NCBI RefSeq assembly: GCF_010550675.1
Contig: NZ_JAAGOA010000019.1
Coordinates: forward strand, 1-64,000
Direction of reading: 5' to 3'
Source: Phytoactinopolyspora halotolerans
Lineage (GTDB): Bacteria > Actinomycetota > Actinomycetes > Jiangellales > Jiangellaceae
DNA length: 64,000 nt
Positions 32,472 to 44,777 of this stretch are shown piece after piece. The number at the start of each line of letters is the position of its first letter. Position 1 is the first letter of the stretch. The position numbers were made by a program, and so were the translations under genes. A model generated the notes under the pieces. It had not been told where the DNA came from and did not search any database. It saw nothing but the letters and a program-made list of their open reading frames with translations.

Positions 32472-33074
32472 CGTCGTGCCCGCGCTGACGTCGCACCCGC
32501 GCTGATCGGCACGCCCTGCGCCAGCGCTTCTGCGCAGCTCAGGAGCATGTGACGTAGGTTACAGAATCCTTATGCGTCTCCGGGGCGTCTCCTCCCATAG
32601 GACGACGCCGATTGCCGACCACAGTCTGATCTCGGGCTGTGATCCGCACACTAGCGTCGTACGTGGTGGCCTTCTGCGGGGGAGGGCTACCGGTTTGAGA
32701 GGTGGCAACATGATGAAGATCGAGTCGGAACGCCGTGAGGCGGTGCTCGCCAGCGCCGTTCTCCGTTCCCGTCGACGTGCTGCGCAGCGGAGAGGCCGCC
32801 GCCTGGCGGCTTCGGTGCGGACCACGTCGGCGTTGCGGTTGGCGGCGTCCACGCGGATGAGTCCCGAGCGGTGACGGCCCACGGCGTCGGCGGTGACCAC
32901 ACCGTCGGCGCCGTGCGGCCGGCGCCGTCGGCGCAAAAAGATGGTGATTGACGGCCGCTCACGTGTCATCCTTGGGTTACGGGAAGCGTGGGCGCGTCGT
33001 TCGCGTTATTCCTACAGACATAACTGGACATCCCTCATGTCCCGGTCCAAGCCAGCCGGGGCGGAAGAAGGAGC
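32472..33074. other. 603-bp region between dapF and hflX
   Basis: Apart from the possible small gene at 32710-32874, no feature is clear. A GGTAGC-like AT-richer promoter region lies near 32560-32700; no strong hairpin was found. The antisense frame 32559-32969 is Arg-rich and looks like a shadow. Confidence 0.4.
32710..32874 (+). CDS. Small basic hypothetical protein
   Basis: 54 residues, MMKIESERREAVLASAVLRS followed by an Arg/Ala-rich stretch (RRRAAQRRGRRLAASVRTTS). GAGAGGTGG lies about 8 bp upstream of the ATG, a good site. It is strongly positively charged, perhaps nucleic-acid binding, but composition alone does not show this. Lies free between dapF and hflX. No family recognised. Confidence 0.4.
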   Translation: MMKIESERREAVLASAVLRSRRRAAQRRGRRLAASVRTTSALRLAASTRMSPER

Positions 33075-34583
33075 ATGACGACAAACCCGCAGCGGGTCAT
33101 CACTTTCGATCCATACACCGAGACGCCAGAGAACGACCTTGGGACGCATGACGCCGCGAGCGATGGCCGCGCGTCTGAGATCGACCCGCAGGATGCGGAT
33201 CGGGCCGATGCTGAGCTCACCACCGGCGAGTTCGACCTCGAAGACCGTTATTCGTTGCGCCGCGTCGCCGGCCTGTCGACCGAACTCGAAGAGATCAGCG
33301 AGGTCGAGTACCGGCAGCTGCGCCTGGAACGTGTGGTCCTCGCCGGAGTCTGGGCCGACGGCACGTCCGCCGACGCGGAGAACTCGCTGACCGAGCTCGC
33401 CGCCCTCGCCGAGACGGCCGGTTCGATGGTGCTCGAGGGCCTGATCCAGCGGCGCAGGACGCCAGACCCGGCGACGTTCATCGGCTCCGGAAAGGTCGAG
33501 GAGTTGCGCGAGGTGGTCCTGACCACTGGAGCGGACACCGTCATCTGTGACGGAGAGCTGTCCGCGTCGCAGTTGCGCAACCTGGAAGACCGGATCAAGG
33601 TCAAGGTCATCGACCGGACCATGCTGATCCTCGACATCTTCGCGCAGCACGCCAAGAGCCGTGAAGGTAAGGCACAGGTCGAGCTGGCGCAGCTGGACTA
33701 CCTGTCACAGCGTCTGCGCGGGTGGGGTGACAGCCTCTCCCGGCAGGCCGGTGGTCGGGCCGGCGGCGCGGGCGGCGGCGTCGGGACCCGTGGACCCGGT
33801 GAGACCAAGCTGGAGACGGACCGGCGCCGGATCCGGACCCGGATGGCCAAGCTGCGCCGGGACCTGGACGGCATGCGCACCGCGCGGGAGACCAAGCGGT
33901 CCGACCGTCGTCGGCACCAGGTGCCTGCGGTCGCCATCGTCGGGTACACCAACGCGGGCAAGTCCTCGCTGCTCAACCGGCTCACCGGCGCGGGAGTGCT
34001 GGTCGAGGACGCGTTGTTCGCGACGCTGGACCCCACCGTGCGTCGCGCGGAGACGCCGGACGGACGGGTGTACACCTTCGCCGACACGGTCGGATTCGTC
34101 CGCCACTTGCCGCACGAACTGGTGGAGGCCTTCCGGTCGACGCTGGAGGAGGTCGCCCAGGCGGACCTGCTGCTGCATGTGGTCGACGGTTCGAATCCCG
34201 ATCCGGAAGGCCAGATCAGCGCGGTGCGCGAGGTGCTCGCCGAGGTCGGCGCCTCTGAAGTGCCGGAGATCGTGGCCGTGAACCAGTTCGACGCCGCGGA
34301 CCCCTACGTCGTGACCCGGCTGCTGCGTGCCGACACCGGTGCGGTGGCGGTCTCCGCACGGACCGGGGAGGGCATCGACAAGCTCCGCTCGGTGATCGAG
34401 GAGAGCCTGCCGCAGCTTCCGGTGGAGGTCGACGCGCTGGTTCCGTACGACCGGGGCGAGCTCATCTCCAAGGTGCATTCCACCGGGGAGATCCTCACCG
34501 TCGACCACGAGCCGACGGGTACACGCATCCACGCGCGCGTCTCCGAACCGCTCGCCGCGGCCCTGCAGCCCTACGCCACGTAG
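33075..34583 (+). CDS. hflX: GTPase HflX
   Basis: 502 residues. Ribosome-associated GTPase that splits or rescues stalled ribosomes under stress. N-terminal HflX domain (RLERVVLAGVWADG..., LIQRRRTPDPATFIGSGKVEE), the linker GPGETKLETDRRRIRTRMAK, then the G domain: G1 VGYTNAGKSSLLNRL, G3 DTVGFVRHLPHELVEAF, G4 VNQFDAAD. GGAAGAAGGAG directly precedes the ATG. An acidic N-terminal extension of about 60 residues is present, as in other actinobacteria. Followed by a terminator and the long repeat at 34661. Confidence 0.97.
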   Translation: MTTNPQRVITFDPYTETPENDLGTHDAASDGRASEIDPQDADRADAELTTGEFDLEDRYSLRRVAGLSTELEEISEVEYRQLRLERVVLAGVWADGTSADAENSLTELAALAETAGSMVLEGLIQRRRTPDPATFIGSGKVEELREVVLTTGADTVICDGELSASQLRNLEDRIKVKVIDRTMLILDIFAQHAKSREGKAQVELAQLDYLSQRLRGWGDSLSRQAGGRAGGAGGGVGTRGPGETKLETDRRRIRTRMAKLRRDLDGMRTARETKRSDRRRHQVPAVAIVGYTNAGKSSLLNRLTGAGVLVEDALFATLDPTVRRAETPDGRVYTFADTVGFVRHLPHELVEAFRSTLEEVAQADLLLHVVDGSNPDPEGQISAVREVLAEVGASEVPEIVAVNQFDAADPYVVTRLLRADTGAVAVSARTGEGIDKLRSVIEESLPQLPVEVDALVPYDRGELISKVHSTGEILTVDHEPTGTRIHARVSEPLAAALQPYAT

Positions 34584-34609
34584 CAGCCAGGGCGTACCTG
34601 TATCACGAA

Positions 34610-34647
34610 CGCCCGGGAGCGGCCCGTCACCGGTGCTCTCCCGGGCG
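34610..34647 (+). terminator. Terminator hairpin after hflX
   Basis: CGCCCGGGAG (34610-34619) pairs perfectly with CTCCCGGGCG (34638-34647), followed by CTTCCCT. Confidence 0.65.
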
Positions 34648-34660
34648 CTTCCCTGTCGCC

Positions 34661-34750
34661 TAAATGATCATGTGAAGTGGGTTTTCTCGTGCTTCAACAG
34701 GTCTGCAGACATGGTAGTGCTGGAGAAAACCCACTTCACATGATCATTTA
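34661..34750. repeat. Long perfect inverted repeat between convergent genes, copy 1
   Basis: The 28-bp arms 34661-34688 and 34723-34750 are perfect reverse complements (left arm begins TAAATGATCATGTGAAG), around a 34-nt centre. The right arm plus GGGC is identical over 32 nt to 48707-48738 in another convergent gap. It lies between hflX and the S9 peptidase and could serve as a bidirectional terminator or be a mobile palindromic repeat. Confidence 0.95.
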
Positions 34751-34807
34751 GGGCAGGGTCGAGGGGTGCGGCGCAGCGGGTGGTGGTGTGACGTGACGTG
34801 ACGGTGC

Positions 34808-36652
34808 TCAGTCGGCGGAGCGGCCGCCGAGGTGCTGCGCGAGGAACTTCTCGGCGGCGGCATAGAAGCGCTCCCGGTTCTCCGGCTTCGCCATGCCGTG
34901 CCCCTCGTCCTCGAAGAGCAGGTACTCGTAATCGAGGCCCTTCTCGGCGAGCGCATTGACGATCTGCTCCGCCTCGGCCTCCTTCACGCGCGGGTCGTTC
35001 TTGCCCTGTGCGACCAGGATCGGGATGCGGATGTCGTCGACCTTGGACAGCGGCGACGCCGCCCAGAGTAGGTCCTTCTCCGTCTCCGGATTGCCCACCC
35101 GGCTGTACATCAGCGAGATCTGCGGCTTCCAGTACTCCGGGATCGAGGTGAGCAGCGTGAGTAGGTTGGACGGTCCGACCAGGTCGACGGCGCACCGGAA
35201 GACGTCCGGTGTGAACGCCGCGCCGGCCAGTGCCGCGTAGCCACCGTACGAGCCGCCGTAGATCCCGACCCGCTTCCGGTCGATCCACTCCAGCCCGACC
35301 AGGTACTCGACGGCGTCGAGCAGGTCGGTGTGCATGGTCAGGCCCCACTGCTTGTTCCCGGCGTTGATGAACGTCTTGCCGTAGCCGGACGAGCCGCGGA
35401 AGTTGACCTGGACGCAGACATATCCGCGGTTGGCGAACCACTGCGCCTCGGGGTCATATCCCCAGGTGTCCCGTGCCCACGGTCCGCCGTGCACGTTGAG
35501 GACGGCGGGCAGATCCTTACGTTCCGCACCGACCGGGAAGGTCAGGTACCCGTGCACGGTGAGTCCGTCGCGGGCGGTGAAGCTGAACGGCTCCATCTCG
35601 GCCAGCTCGTATTGTTCCAGCTCGGGCCGGTGCGAGAACAGGTAGGTGAGTTCGCGGGTGTCGCGGTCGAAGATGTAGTACCGGATCGGCCCGTCAGAGA
35701 GCACGTCGTGCACGACCCAGCGGCGGTCGTCCCGCACCGACCTGGAGATGCCGACCTCACCGCGGAGTTGCGCACGCAGGAAGTCGACCTCGGCGCCGAA
35801 CTCCGGATCCAGATGGACCCACTCCTTGCGTTCCTTGACGAACGTCACTCCCTGCGGTTCCAGGGTCTCCGGGTGCGACGTCACGCCGGCCACGTCGTAC
35901 TCGGGATCCTCGGCGAGCACGCTCTGTTCGCCGGTGGCGAGATCGACCCGCAGCAACCGTGAGGCGTTCACGCCGATGCTGGAGGTCATGTACACGGTGT
36001 TGCCGTCGCGGCTGAACCCGTACACGCCTGTTGCGGTGACATCGTCCGGCCCCACCTCGAGCCAGGGCTCGTCCTCGCCGGTCTGTCGGTTGCGCACATA
36101 AACGACCGCGCCGCCGTCCTCGGTCATGGCGACCCCGCCGCGGATGTTGAGATCGGAGTCGACCATCCAGCCGGCGTAGCCGGGGTTGGTCTCGACCTTC
36201 TCGATCTCACGGGTGGTCAGATCCAGGCGGTACACGTCGTGCAGCGCCGGATTGTCCGCATTGAGGGCGATCAGCATGGTGGTCGGGTGCCAACGGTTGT
36301 GCGCGAGCACCCCGGCGGTCACCCCGGTCTGCGGCGTGACCAGCACCGCCTCTGAGGTTTCCAGGTCGAGGGCGTAGAGCCGCCAGTCTTCATCGCCGTC
36401 GGTGTCCTGAAGGTAGACGAGCGTGCGGTCATCGTGGCAGAAGTCGAACATGCGGATGCCGCGACCGCGATCCGCGGTGACCGGACGCGCCGCCGACGGA
36501 TCATCCGCCGGACCGACCCACACGTTGAGGACACCCTCGTCGGGTGCGACGAAGCCCAGGCGCGTCCCATCCGGCGAAAGCGTGGGCGAGACACGTTGCG
36601 GATTTCCGAAGAGGACGTCGCGCGGGATCAGTTGCGGCCGGTCATCACTCAT
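34808..36652 (-). CDS. S9 family prolyl oligopeptidase-type serine peptidase
   Basis: 614 residues. N-terminal beta-propeller (about 1-350; RVSPTLSPDGTRLGFVAPDE and repeated SPDG-like blades), C-terminal alpha/beta hydrolase with the triad Ser in RVGIYGGSYGGYAAL (about 466), Asp in AQGKNDPRVKEAEAEQ (about 551) and His in EDEGHGMAKPENRE (about 586). Such enzymes cleave short peptides, often after Pro, or release acyl groups from N-termini; no signal peptide, so cytoplasmic. Single gene, convergent with hflX and divergent from the helicase gene (95 bp apart). Confidence 0.95.
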   Translation of the reverse strand: MSDDRPQLIPRDVLFGNPQRVSPTLSPDGTRLGFVAPDEGVLNVWVGPADDPSAARPVTADRGRGIRMFDFCHDDRTLVYLQDTDGDEDWRLYALDLETSEAVLVTPQTGVTAGVLAHNRWHPTTMLIALNADNPALHDVYRLDLTTREIEKVETNPGYAGWMVDSDLNIRGGVAMTEDGGAVVYVRNRQTGEDEPWLEVGPDDVTATGVYGFSRDGNTVYMTSSIGVNASRLLRVDLATGEQSVLAEDPEYDVAGVTSHPETLEPQGVTFVKERKEWVHLDPEFGAEVDFLRAQLRGEVGISRSVRDDRRWVVHDVLSDGPIRYYIFDRDTRELTYLFSHRPELEQYELAEMEPFSFTARDGLTVHGYLTFPVGAERKDLPAVLNVHGGPWARDTWGYDPEAQWFANRGYVCVQVNFRGSSGYGKTFINAGNKQWGLTMHTDLLDAVEYLVGLEWIDRKRVGIYGGSYGGYAALAGAAFTPDVFRCAVDLVGPSNLLTLLTSIPEYWKPQISLMYSRVGNPETEKDLLWAASPLSKVDDIRIPILVAQGKNDPRVKEAEAEQIVNALAEKGLDYEYLLFEDEGHGMAKPENRERFYAAAEKFLAQHLGGRSAD

Positions 36653-36747
36653 GAACCGATTCCATCACGGCGGTCCGACAGACGAGTCGCGGGGTGGCGG
36701 GCGGGCCACGATCGTCCGAGCGCGCCGAAAGGGGTAGCCTCACGTCG

Positions 36748-38928
36748 GTGAACCGCGATCAACCCTCGCTGACAGATGACGTTGACACGGCGCTCGACGA
36801 CGCGGGTCTCGACGCCGCGCCACGGGCCCACGGCGAGGAGCTGATCGACGACGACGTATCGGGCGGCAGCGCGGACGACGAGGAACACAACGCCGCCGGC
36901 ATCGTGGACCCCTATGCCGCGGACCGGGGCGAGGCTCCCCGCATCTCCCGCGCCAAGGACGTCAGCGTGCAGGAACTGTTGCATGCCGCGGTCACCTCGC
37001 TCGGCGGGTCGGAGCGTCCGGGCCAGGTGCAGATGGCAGAGGCCGTGGAGAAGGCGATCCGGACCGGCGAACACCTGCTTGTCCAGGCGGGTACCGGAAC
37101 GGGCAAGTCGTTGGCGTACCTGGTGCCGTCGTTGTTGTTCGCCGCCGACATGGACGAGCCCACCGTCGTCGCTACGGCGACGCTCGCGCTCCAGGCGCAG
37201 CTGGTCGACCGTGATCTGCCGGCGCTGGCCGACGCGGCGGAACCGCTGCTCGGCCGGCGGCCACGGTGGGCGACGCTGAAGGGACGGGCGAATTACGCCT
37301 GCCTGCACCGGGTCCGCAACGGGGTTCCGGACGATCAGGGGGAGTTGGTCGCGGCGGACGATCTTTCCGTCGGTGCCATGGGCGCCGAGGTGATCCGAGC
37401 CCGTGACTGGGCGGAAGAGCAGGCGGAGCGCGGGGGTACCGGTGACCGTGACCGGTTGGAGCCCGGCGTCAGCGACCGTGCCTGGAGCCAGGTATCGGTG
37501 AGTGCGCGGGAGTGTCTCGGTGCGCAGCGTTGCCCGTACGGCACAGAGTGCTTCGCCGAGCGGGCTCGGTTTCGGGCCGGCGACGCCGACATCGTGGTGA
37601 CCAACCATGCGCTGTTGGCGATCAATGCGCTGGAGGGTGTGCCGGTGCTGCCGGAGCACGAGGTGGTGGTGGTCGACGAGGGCCATGAGCTCGCTGCGCG
37701 GGTCACCAGCGTAGCGGCGGCCGACCTCTGGCCGGGCGTGGTGGACCGTGCGGCGACGCGATCTCGCTCCTACGCCGGTGAAGGCGATGCCGGCGAGTTG
37801 CGCCTGGCCGGAGAGCGATTGCGTCAGGTCCTCGCCGACGCTCCGGCCGCGCGGATCGACGAGTTGCCGGACGCGCTGCTGGAGGCGCTGGTCGGTGTGC
37901 GTGATGCGGCCCGGGCGGTGCAGTCGGGGTTCGCGGCGTCCGGCGATCGGGAGAAGGAACCGGACGCGGAGGCGGCCCGACGTGCGGCCAAGACCATGGT
38001 GGACGAGATCTTCGAGACCGCGGAACGGATCCTGGCCGAGAGCGAGCACGATGTCGTCTGGGTGGAAGACCGCGATCGGGGCGGCAAGATCCTGCGCATC
38101 GCTCCGCTGACGGTGGCCGGGTTGCTGCGAGACAAGCTGTTCGGCGAAACGACGGTGATCGCCACCTCGGCCACGCTCGAGCTGGGAGGCTCGTTCGAGG
38201 CGGCCGCCGGCGCGTTCGGACTGACCGGAGAGAAGGCACCCGCCTGGCGTGGCCTGGACGTCGGGTCGCCGTTCGACTACGCCAAGCAGGCGATTCTGTA
38301 TGTCGCCCGGGACCTGCCGACACCCGGGAGAGATGGTCTGCGTCCGCAGGCGGTCGATGCCCTCGTCGAGTTGATCTCGGCGGCGGGCGGACGCACGCTT
38401 GCGCTGTTCTCCTCCAGGCGAGGTGCGGAAGAAGCGGCCGAAGCGGTGCGTCAGCGACTGCCGGAGCTGACCATCCTGTGTCAGGGCGAGGACATGGTGC
38501 CGACGCTGGTGCGCAAATTCAGTGAAGACAGCGCGACCAGCCTGTTCGGCACGCTCTCACTCTGGCAAGGTGTCGATGTGCCGGGCGACTCGTGCCGGCT
38601 GGTGATCATCGACCGGCTGCCGTTCCCGCGTCCGGACGAACCGTTGAGCTCCGCGCGCCAGCGCTGGGTGGAGAAGAACGGCGGGAACGGCTTCATGACG
38701 GTCGCGGCGAACCATGCGGCGCTGTTGCTGGCCCAAGGGGCAGGGCGGCTGATACGGCGGTCGACCGACCGGGGCGTCGTGGCCGTCTTGGACCCCCGCC
38801 TGGTCACCGCTCGCTACAGCAATTACCTGCGCGCCTCGTTGCCGCCGATGTGGTTCACCTCCGACCGCGCCGTCGTCACGGGAGCATTGCGGCGACTGAA
38901 CGAGCCGGCGCCGGCACAGCCCGACTGA
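36748..38928 (+). CDS. DinG/XPD-type ATP-dependent DNA helicase
   Basis: 726 residues from GTG 36748. Superfamily 2 5'-3' helicase with an iron-sulfur cluster: Walker A VQAGTGTGKSLAYLVPSLLF, DEGH box (VVVVDEGHELAARV), four cysteines spaced as in XPD/DinG (NYACLH, RECLGAQRC, TECFAE), and C-terminal motifs LFGTLSLWQGVDVPGDSCRL and AQGAGRLIRRSTDRGVVAV. Likely acts on damaged or structured DNA. It converges with lexA; no SOS box was seen upstream, so SOS control is not indicated. Confidence 0.95.
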   Translation: MNRDQPSLTDDVDTALDDAGLDAAPRAHGEELIDDDVSGGSADDEEHNAAGIVDPYAADRGEAPRISRAKDVSVQELLHAAVTSLGGSERPGQVQMAEAVEKAIRTGEHLLVQAGTGTGKSLAYLVPSLLFAADMDEPTVVATATLALQAQLVDRDLPALADAAEPLLGRRPRWATLKGRANYACLHRVRNGVPDDQGELVAADDLSVGAMGAEVIRARDWAEEQAERGGTGDRDRLEPGVSDRAWSQVSVSARECLGAQRCPYGTECFAERARFRAGDADIVVTNHALLAINALEGVPVLPEHEVVVVDEGHELAARVTSVAAADLWPGVVDRAATRSRSYAGEGDAGELRLAGERLRQVLADAPAARIDELPDALLEALVGVRDAARAVQSGFAASGDREKEPDAEAARRAAKTMVDEIFETAERILAESEHDVVWVEDRDRGGKILRIAPLTVAGLLRDKLFGETTVIATSATLELGGSFEAAAGAFGLTGEKAPAWRGLDVGSPFDYAKQAILYVARDLPTPGRDGLRPQAVDALVELISAAGGRTLALFSSRRGAEEAAEAVRQRLPELTILCQGEDMVPTLVRKFSEDSATSLFGTLSLWQGVDVPGDSCRLVIIDRLPFPRPDEPLSSARQRWVEKNGGNGFMTVAANHAALLLAQGAGRLIRRSTDRGVVAVLDPRLVTARYSNYLRASLPPMWFTSDRAVVTGALRRLNEPAPAQPD

Positions 38929-38936
38929 TGACCGCC

Positions 38937-38970
38937 GGCTGCCAGGCCGCGATGATCGCGCCTGACAGCC
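38937..38970. terminator. Hairpin between convergent helicase and lexA genes
   Basis: GGCTGCCAGGC (38937-38947) pairs with GCCTGACAGCC (38960-38970) with one mismatch; the loop itself is the palindromic CGCGATGATCGC. Probably a bidirectional terminator. Confidence 0.55.
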
Positions 38971-39030
38971 GACGGCCGTGGCCAAGCCGGAGGGTATTGA
39001 ACTCGCGCTACCGCGTTGCGCACAGACAGA

Positions 39031-39777
39031 TCAGATGCGTCGCATCACGGCGACCACGCGGCCGAGGATGGCGGCGTCATCACCCGGGATCGGGTCGTAC
39101 GCGTCGTTGTGCGGCAGTAGCCAGACACCGTCGTCGCGACGCTTGTACGTCTTGACGGTGGCTTCCCCGTCGATCATCGCCGCCACGATCTCGCCGTTCT
39201 CGGCGACCTGCTGCTGGCGCACGACCACCCAGTCACCGTCGCAGATGGCGGCGTCGATCATGGAATCCCCGGTGACGTTGAGCATGAACAGTTCGCCCTC
39301 GCCCACCAGCTCGCGGGGGAGCGGGAAGACGTCCTCGACCGCCTGTTCGGCCAGCACCGGGCCACCGGCGGCGATCCGGCCGACCAGCGGGACGTAGGAC
39401 GGTGCCGGCAACGGCGTGTCCTCGGGTGTCGGTTCGGCCTCGACCGGCGCAGTCTCTTGATCGCGTTGCGGCGGGGCCAGCACCTCCAACGCGCGCGGCC
39501 GGTGCGGGTCCCGGCGGATATACCCCTTCGCCTCCAGGACGCTCAGCTGATGCGACACGCTGGACGGGCTGGCGAGGCCGGCCGCCTGCCCGATCTCACG
39601 CATGCTCGGCGGATATCCGCGACGCTCGACCGCATCACGGATGACCTCCAGCACCTTCCACTGGCGCGGCGTCAGGATGGGACGACCGCCCGTGGTCGGG
39701 TCGGGGAACTGGTGAACAGAGGCACCCCGTGCGGAGCCCGAGTTCACCTCCTGCTCATTCTTGCCTTGTCTGGCCAC
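39031..39777 (-). CDS. lexA: SOS response repressor LexA
   Basis: 248 residues from GTG 39777, which has GGAGGT 6 bp upstream; an ATG at 39828 lacks a site. N-terminal winged HTH ([33 protein letters not shown]), cleavage site Ala137-Gly138 ([10 protein letters not shown]), catalytic Ser172 ([11 protein letters not shown]) and Lys209 ([10 protein letters not shown]). RecA-promoted self-cleavage releases SOS genes. It is divergent from the LysM protein with three SOS-box-like sites between them, so both genes should be LexA-controlled. Confidence 0.97.
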   Translation of the reverse strand: MARQGKNEQEVNSGSARGASVHQFPDPTTGGRPILTPRQWKVLEVIRDAVERRGYPPSMREIGQAAGLASPSSVSHQLSVLEAKGYIRRDPHRPRALEVLAPPQRDQETAPVEAEPTPEDTPLPAPSYVPLVGRIAAGGPVLAEQAVEDVFPLPRELVGEGELFMLNVTGDSMIDAAICDGDWVVVRQQQVAENGEIVAAMIDGEATVKTYKRRDDGVWLLPHNDAYDPIPGDDAAILGRVVAVMRRI

Positions 39778-39889
39778 GACGCTACCTCCGGGTAGTTCTG
39801 CCGCACGGCCCTGGACACGCCGTGGCATGTGCCAGAGCCCTGTGCCTGTTGATCTATCGACGTCAGGCTAGCTCGAAAACGCGACACGA

Positions 39890-39976
39890 TCAAACATCTG
39901 TTCGAGGGTTTCTCGACATTGTCGGTGCCACGGTGTACAAATAATCGCACGGATGTTCTATCGAACGGCTGTTCGG
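39890..39976. promoter_or_regulatory. SOS (LexA) boxes in the lexA/LysM divergent promoter
   Basis: Three matches to the actinobacterial box TCGAAC-n4-GTTCGA: TCAAACATCTGTTCGA (39890-39905), a weaker TCGCACGGATGTTCTA (39945-39960), and TCGAACGGCTGTTCGG (39961-39976), the last two touching. The first faces lexA, the others the LysM gene. Confidence 0.85.
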
Positions 39977-40020
39977 TACCTTCCGTGTGTCGTGTCCGGA
40001 AAGAGCTGGAGGTAAAGGCG

Positions 40021-40713
40021 ATGTCGATCACGTCGACGCGGCCGGCGGCGCGTTCCGTCGCGCTTGCCCGCGAAGCGAGTGAGGCGCCTGAGTCCGACGC
40101 GTCGCGGCGTGTCGGCCCCCGCACCGATGGGTCGGGCTCGGCACATGGGCGACAGTTGGTCGACACGCGCGAGGACGGTGGTTGGGACTCTCTGTCAGAC
40201 CAGCCCGGGATGGCGGTGGTGCTTCCGTTCACTCGGCCGGCGCGGACCGCCGAACCAGCCGAGACCGGTGATCGTGGCCGGGCGCCGGTGGTAGCGCCGT
40301 CTCCGACGCTCCGACCGCGGCGACCCGCGGTGAGTGACGAGCCACGTCTGCGACGCATCGGGGCAGAGTCGGGGCGGTCGCGCCGTGCGGGATGCGCCAC
40401 GTCTGCCGCGCCGAGTATGCATGGGTCGCGGCTCACTCGTCGCGGTCGTGTTGTGGTCGCCGCCCTGTGGATGGTGCTGGTGGCACTGGCGGCGCTGCCC
40501 ATCGTCCAGTACGTGGGCGGAACGAGCGCTGAGGTCGAGACGGTTCGGGTCGAGGTCCAGCCCGGTGACACGCTGTGGCAGTTGGCGCGGGAGGTCGACC
40601 CTGACGGTGACCCGCGCGCAGTGGTGGACGCGATCATGGGTCTCAATGGCCTGACGTCTGGAGCGGATATCCGCCCGGGTGACACGCTGACGGTTCCCGC
40701 TGAGGGCCGCTGA
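40021..40713 (+). CDS. LysM-domain SOS-induced division suppressor (DivS/Rv2719c-like)
   Basis: 230 residues with a long unstructured N-terminus, one TM segment (VVVAALWMVLVALAALPIVQ, about 142-162) and a C-terminal extracellular LysM domain (VEVQPGDTLWQLAREVDPDG, NGLTSGADIRPGDTLTVPAE). Divergent placement from lexA, SOS boxes in the promoter and domain order match the actinobacterial division suppressors DivS (Corynebacterium) and Rv2719c (Mycobacterium), which delay septation during DNA damage. Functional equivalence is inferred from context. Confidence 0.88.
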   Translation: MSITSTRPAARSVALAREASEAPESDASRRVGPRTDGSGSAHGRQLVDTREDGGWDSLSDQPGMAVVLPFTRPARTAEPAETGDRGRAPVVAPSPTLRPRRPAVSDEPRLRRIGAESGRSRRAGCATSAAPSMHGSRLTRRGRVVVAALWMVLVALAALPIVQYVGGTSAEVETVRVEVQPGDTLWQLAREVDPDGDPRAVVDAIMGLNGLTSGADIRPGDTLTVPAEGR

Positions 40714-41043
40714 GCCGCCTGGGCGGCCGACCGCCGAGTTCTGACGGCTCGGTTACCGCGGCGCGCGGTTCTCCCTGAGCCACGGCGGGGTCTCCACATG
40801 GAGGAACGTGGAAAGCGTATGTGCCGAGCGTGGCCTTGCTCACGGCGATTCGGCGAGGTGTGCTTGCTCACTCTCGGCTCGAGCGACGTGGGCCGATGTG
40901 GCGGCGACGCGCCGAGTGTCGGCCGTCGTGTGGCGTGTGACCTGCTCGGATGAAGAGGTGGCGGCCGTTCCTTCGGATTCGGTTGCATGCCCACTCGTTG
41001 CGACGTACCGTACCCCTAGATGTAGTAGTTACATAGCTGTAAG

Positions 41044-41095
41044 TAGTCCACAGATTGTGGTCGGTAGTGCACAGGTTGTCCCCAACTCATCCACA
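41044..41095. promoter_or_regulatory. Phased DnaA-box-like repeats upstream of nrdR
   Basis: Four same-orientation 9-mers: TAGTCCACA (41044), TAGTGCACA (41065), TTGTCCCCA (41076) and TCATCCACA (41087). Three match a DnaA box (TTRTCCACA) at 8 of 9 positions counting either purine; starts are 21, 11 and 11 bp apart, so they lie on one helix face. The rest of the 410-bp gap 40714-41123 shows only an AT-rich patch near 41015-41040; no cobalamin riboswitch or certain NrdR box was seen. Confidence 0.5.
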
Positions 41096-41123
41096 GGTCA
41101 GGTAACGGAAGGGAGAGATTGCC

Positions 41124-41597
41124 GTGAACTGTCCCTTCTGCCGGCACCCAGACAGCCGGGTGGTCGACAGCAGGACCGCCGATGATGGCGCGGCCATTCG
41201 GCGGCGGCGGCAGTGCCCGGCGTGTGAGCGCCGGTTCACCACTGTCGAGAAGCTGACGCTGGCCGTGGTGAAGAGGTCCGGGGTGACCGAGCCGTTCAGC
41301 CGGGAGAAGGTCATCGCCGGGGTGCGTAAGGCGTGTCAGGGCCGGGGCGTCGACGAGGACGCGCTGGCCAGGCTCGCGCAGCGCGTCGAAGACCACATCC
41401 GCGGCTCGGGTTCCGCCGAGATCCCGAGCAACGAAGTAGGGCTGGCCATTCTCGAGCCGTTGCGGGAGCTCGACGAGGTGGCGTACCTGCGGTTCGCAAG
41501 CGTCTATCGGAGTTTCGACACTCTGGCGGATTTCGAAGCCGAGATCGCCGCACTGCGGGGCGACCGGACGGAGCACATGCCAGAGCCACAGCACTGA
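41124..41597 (+). CDS. nrdR: Ribonucleotide reductase repressor NrdR
   Basis: 157 residues. N-terminal zinc ribbon ([32 protein letters not shown]: four Cys) and C-terminal ATP-cone domain ([46 protein letters not shown]). NrdR binds ATP/dATP and represses ribonucleotide reductase genes when dNTPs are plentiful. It precedes nrdJ by about 100 bp, so it is autoregulated with its target. AAGGGAGAG lies upstream of the start. Confidence 0.98.
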   Translation: MNCPFCRHPDSRVVDSRTADDGAAIRRRRQCPACERRFTTVEKLTLAVVKRSGVTEPFSREKVIAGVRKACQGRGVDEDALARLAQRVEDHIRGSGSAEIPSNEVGLAILEPLRELDEVAYLRFASVYRSFDTLADFEAEIAALRGDRTEHMPEPQH

Positions 41598-41698
41598 ACG
41601 TCCACCGCAGAGAACTGAAGATCCGGCTCGATTCCGGCACGCCATGCTCACTCCGGGCGGGTGTCGGCAACGGGGGAACGAACACGAGGGAGCATTCC

Positions 41699-44602
<2,904 letters not shown>

Positions 44603-44704
44603 TATATGAGTCGCCCGGCGGCGCCAAGATTCGGGCACGGACGCTGAAGCTGGCGCTCGCCGGGTGACATCCCCCAAGACCCCACGTTCGTCCGTTGGGA
44701 AAGG

Positions 44705-44745
44705 GAAGCGGGGAACCGGTGACTTGTCTCCCGGTTCCCCGCTTC
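44705..44745. terminator. Bidirectional terminator after nrdJ
   Basis: GAAGCGGGGAACCGG (44705-44719) pairs perfectly with CCGGTTCCCCGCTTC (44731-44745) around an 11-nt loop, between convergent nrdJ and the spermidine-synthase-like gene. Confidence 0.85.
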
Positions 44746-44777
44746 ACTGTCGTGCGAGCTGGAACACTCACCGAGGC

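Noticed and set aside
40714-41123. Cobalamin riboswitch or clear NrdR boxes upstream of nrdR/nrdJ
   Set aside because: No B12-box-like sequence was seen, and the AT-rich patch near 41015-41040 matches the NrdR box consensus only weakly.
41333-41698. Extension of nrdJ upstream into nrdR
   Set aside because: Lies over the end of nrdR in another frame; ATG 41699 has a proper site and matches the usual NrdJ start.
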